The position numbers were made by a program, and so were the translations under genes. The notes under the pieces are model-generated. The model did not search any database and was not told where the DNA came from. It saw nothing but the letters and a program-made list of their open reading frames with translations. From the NCBI GenBank assembly GCA_018672475.1, contig JABHFS010000107.1, forward strand, positions 1 to 64,000: DNA of 64,000 bases, in the 5' to 3' direction. The DNA comes from Gemmatimonadota bacterium. GTDB lineage: Bacteria; Latescibacterota; UBA2968; UBA8231. Below are positions 61,162 to 64,000 of the stretch, piece by piece. Every line of letters begins with the position of its first letter. Within the stretch, counting starts at the first letter, position 1.

Positions 61162-64000
61162 AAGCGCCCGTAACCTGGATGGCGAAAAACCACGTCGCCG
61201 CCAATCTGCTGATGGGGTTTATCATGTTGAGCGGTCTGTTTGCGATGCTGCAGACCAAGAAGGAGACCTTCCCGGAGATGTCGCTCGACCAAGTGCAGAT
61301 CCAGATCCCCTATCTCGGCGCCACACCGGCCGAGGTCGAGGAAGCTGTCTGCAAACGCGTCGAAGAGCGGGTCCGCGGGCTAGAAGGCGTGCGCCGGGTC
61401 CGCTCGACCGCCGCCGAGGGTATGGGCGTGGTCAGCGTCGAGATCGAGCGCGGCGTCGACATCTCCAAACTGCTCGACGATATCAAAAATGAAGTCGACC
61501 GCATCGCCACCTTCCCGGCCGAGACCGAAGAACCGGTCATCAAAGAACTGACCCGTCGCAACCAAGTCATCGACGTAGTGCTCTACGGCGACGTCGACGA
61601 AAAAGCGCTCAAAACCGCCGCCGAACTAGTGCGCGATGATTTACGCACCAGCGGCGTGATCTCGCAAGTCGAATTAAGCGGCGTACGCGTTGACGAAATA
61701 TCCATCGAAATATCCGAAGATGCGCTGCGCCGTTACGGACTAACTTTCGCGCAAGTTGCCAACGCCGTGCGCCGTACCAGCGTCGACCTGCCCGCCGGGA
61801 GCGTCGAGAGCGAGGACGGCGAGATCCTGCTTAGGACACAAGGGCTGATGCGCGTCGGGCGCGAATACGAGGATATCGTGGTGCTCACCCGCCCCGACGG
61901 CACCGCGCTCAAACTCAGGGATATCTCCACCATCGTCGACGGCTTTGAGGATAACGATCTCGTCTCGCGTTTCAACGGCCAACCCGCGGCAGTCGTCAGC
62001 GCCTACCGCACCGGCGACCAAAACGCCCTCGATATCTCGGCTTATGTGCACGAATACGTCGAGGAGAAGCGCTTGGCCCTACCCGCGGGCATCCATATCG
62101 ATTCCGCCCGCGACGACGCGCGCATCCTGCGCAGCCGCATGGACCTGCTGATTCGCAACGCGCGCCTCGGGCTGGTCCTGGTCTTCATTTGCCTGAGCCT
62201 GTTCCTCGACCTGCGGCTGGCCTTCTGGGTTATGATGGGCATCCCGATCTCTTTTTTGGGCGCCTTCGTACTGATGGAGCCCTTTGACGCCTCGATCAAC
62301 ATGCTCTCACTCTTCGCCTTTATCGTCGCGCTGGGCATCGTCGTCGACGACGCGATCATCGTCGGCGAAAATGTCTTCGCCCACCGCGAGAAGGGCAAAA
62401 ACTTCCTGCGCGCCGCAATCGACGGGGCACTCGAAGTAGGCACCCCGGTCGTCTTTTCGATCATGACCTCGGTGGTCGCCTTTATGCCGCTATTCTTCGT
62501 AGACGGTATGATGGGCAAGTTTATGTCGGTCATACCCGTCATCGTCATCTCGGTGCTGATCCTCTCGCTGATCGAGAGCCTGTTCATCCTGCCGGCGCAT
62601 CTTTCCTCCGAGGGCAACGGCGTTTTCAGCCGCGCCTTCAACTGGGCCTTCGCCCGCCCCCTCTCCTGGCACAAAAAAGTCTCCACCGTCTTCGACGGCG
62701 GCCTCAAACGCTTCGTCAAAAATGCCTACCTGCCCACGTTGCGCCTGGCGTTGACCAACCCACTTTCCAGCACCGCCCTGGCCATCGCGCTGATGCTCGG
62801 CACCTTCGGTATGATCGCCGGCGGCCATATAAAGTTCGTTTTCATGCCCAACATCGAATCCGACTGGGTCAATATCTCGATCAATATGCCACAGGGCACA
62901 ACCGTGACCCAGACCTCCAAGGTCGTGCAGTTCATAGAAGAAAAAACTATCGTCCTACGCGGCCAGATCGACTTGGAGACTGGCGATGACGATTCGATTT
63001 TCCGCAATATATTCACTTCGATCGGCGACCAACCGACCGGCCGGCGCACCTCATTCTCCGCCGTCGCCGGTGCCAGCGGCCAAGGCCACCTCGCCGAAAT
63101 ATCCATAGAGCTAAAACCCTCCGAGGAGCGCACCGTCGGTAGCACCGAAATCGAATCGCGGTTGCGCCAGATGGTCGGCGAAGTGCCCGGTCCCGAGTCG
63201 ATCATCTTCTCCTCCTCGCTCTTTTCTACCGGCGACCCCATCTCGATCGAGCTCGCCTCAGCCAACTTCGACCAGTTGCTCTTAGCCGTCGATCGCCTGA
63301 AGGGCAAAATCGCCGAGTACTCGGGCACCGGCAATATCCGAGACAGCTTCCAGGAGGGCAAGTTGGAGATGAAGCTCCAGCTCAAACCGGCGGCCCGCAC
63401 CCTCGGGCTCACCCTCAACGACCTCGCTCGCCAGGTGCGCCAGGGTTTTTACGGCGACCAGGCGCTGCGTTTCCAGCGCGGCTCCGACGACGTGCGGGTC
63501 ATGATCCGCTATCCCAAGGAAGAGCGCCGCAGCATGGCCGACGTGCGCGGCATGCGCGTGCGCACACCGCAGGGCGCAGAGGTGCCTTTCTCCGAGGTCG
63601 CCACCGTCGACATCGGCTACGGTTACGCCTCGATACAGCGCACCGACGGCCAGCGCGTCGTCACCGTTAGCGGTTCAATCGACGAGAAAGTCGCCAACGG
63701 CGACGAGATCAACGGCGATATCGAGGCAAATTTCCTGCCCGCACTATTGCAGGACTACCCGGGTCTGCGCTACCGCTTCGGCGGCGAGCAGGCCGAGCGC
63801 AACGACTCGCTGCAGAGCCTCTTTTTCAACTTCATCATCGCCCTCTTCACCATCTACATACTCTTGGCGGTGCCCTTCAAATCCTACACGCAACCGCTAG
63901 TCGTGATGAGCGCGATCCCCTTCGGCATCATCGGCGCGGTCTGGGGCCATATCATCATGGGCCTGGATCTGGCGCTGTTGAGCATGTTCGGCATCGTCGC
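61158..64000 (+). CDS. RND-family efflux permease, partial (3' end outside window)
   Basis: About 947 codons are present; the C-terminal helices are missing. MKAPVTWMAKNHVAANLLMGFIMLSGLFAMLQTKKETFPEM is the conserved first helix. FIVALGIVVDDAIIVGENV at about 390-405 has the proton-relay Asp pair (D397/D398); the porter domain includes TSVVAFMPLFFVDGMMGKF. Sequence style (KKETFPEM, short porter loops) resembles the uncharacterised 'MMPL/CusA-like' or AcrB-like hydrophobe exporters; substrate unknown, but TetR control suggests an inducer. Ends the tetR-OMF-MFP-RND operon. Confidence 0.95.
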   Translation, partial: MKAPVTWMAKNHVAANLLMGFIMLSGLFAMLQTKKETFPEMSLDQVQIQIPYLGATPAEVEEAVCKRVEERVRGLEGVRRVRSTAAEGMGVVSVEIERGVDISKLLDDIKNEVDRIATFPAETEEPVIKELTRRNQVIDVVLYGDVDEKALKTAAELVRDDLRTSGVISQVELSGVRVDEISIEISEDALRRYGLTFAQVANAVRRTSVDLPAGSVESEDGEILLRTQGLMRVGREYEDIVVLTRPDGTALKLRDISTIVDGFEDNDLVSRFNGQPAAVVSAYRTGDQNALDISAYVHEYVEEKRLALPAGIHIDSARDDARILRSRMDLLIRNARLGLVLVFICLSLFLDLRLAFWVMMGIPISFLGAFVLMEPFDASINMLSLFAFIVALGIVVDDAIIVGENVFAHREKGKNFLRAAIDGALEVGTPVVFSIMTSVVAFMPLFFVDGMMGKFMSVIPVIVISVLILSLIESLFILPAHLSSEGNGVFSRAFNWAFARPLSWHKKVSTVFDGGLKRFVKNAYLPTLRLALTNPLSSTALAIALMLGTFGMIAGGHIKFVFMPNIESDWVNISINMPQGTTVTQTSKVVQFIEEKTIVLRGQIDLETGDDDSIFRNIFTSIGDQPTGRRTSFSAVAGASGQGHLAEISIELKPSEERTVGSTEIESRLRQMVGEVPGPESIIFSSSLFSTGDPISIELASANFDQLLLAVDRLKGKIAEYSGTGNIRDSFQEGKLEMKLQLKPAARTLGLTLNDLARQVRQGFYGDQALRFQRGSDDVRVMIRYPKEERRSMADVRGMRVRTPQGAEVPFSEVATVDIGYGYASIQRTDGQRVVTVSGSIDEKVANGDEINGDIEANFLPALLQDYPGLRYRFGGEQAERNDSLQSLFFNFIIALFTIYILLAVPFKSYTQPLVVMSAIPFGIIGAVWGHIIMGLDLALLSMFGIV

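Overview
This 64 kb window is a bacterial chromosome segment of moderately high GC with dense coding on both strands. The organism is probably Candidatus Latescibacterota or a related uncultured, Gram-negative, FCB-like lineage. This is an inference from gene content: many phytanoyl-CoA dioxygenase-like proteins, ThuA-like proteins, RraA, Gfo/Idh/MocA, mandelate-racemase and TIM-barrel sugar isomerase genes; two large secreted proteins ending in FlgD/T9SS-type 'NFPNPFN' sorting domains; and outer-membrane components (a beta-barrel, an RND pump and YfiR). No rRNA or other taxonomic marker was used.

Layout. 1-1.7 kb: the 5' part of a Wzz-type chain-length protein (minus strand, running off the window edge), then tRNA-His and tRNA-Arg. 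1.7-5.6 kb: a signalling cassette of outer-membrane barrel, YfiR and a CHASE8-HAMP-HisKA_2 kinase, with a single-domain response regulator divergent from it. 5.8-19.1 kb: a carbohydrate-catabolism island with two separate ThuA + PhyH gene sets, mannonate dehydratase, RraA, a broken alcohol dehydrogenase, a PfkB kinase, an SDR, a secreted LVIVD-repeat protein, a Gfo/Idh/MocA enzyme, a PhyH-HEAT fusion and a TIM-barrel isomerase. 19.5-31.6 kb: housekeeping genes on the minus strand (rluD, lspA, a dksA/traR-like gene, ileS, yggT, yggS, an antiporter, secDF, apbE and a polyprenyl synthase). 31.7-42.4 kb: a membrane TPR protein, a sugar dehydrogenase-diheme cytochrome fusion, a galactonate-dehydratase-like enolase, and hydroxyacid oxidation genes (hydroxyacid dehydrogenase, glcE, glcD, a D-cysteine desulfhydrase/ACC-deaminase-like gene).

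42.4-49.7 kb: two copies of a structured intergenic element, an unusual ABC exporter with a DUF1854 partner, a 57-residue zinc-finger peptide gene, a decayed histidine kinase, a sugar isomerase, a decayed GT2 glycosyltransferase and map. 49.7-54.1 kb: a TlpA-type lipoprotein and dnaE, with a candidate small RNA or leader upstream of dnaE. 54.5-57.7 kb: a UDP-sugar module (wecB, UDP-glucuronate decarboxylase-like) with a PmoA/DUF6807 gene. 57.8 kb to the end: an autoregulated TetR-controlled RND efflux operon whose permease runs off the window.

The best candidates for something undescribed are the pair of structured intergenic elements near 42.5 and 48.4 kb (their helices appear to covary), the YfiR module wired to a histidine kinase instead of a diguanylate cyclase, the PhyH-HEAT fusion inside a ThuA/isomerase operon, and the promoter-plus-terminator RNA upstream of dnaE. 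No CRISPR array, intact transposase, prophage or obvious defence system was seen.
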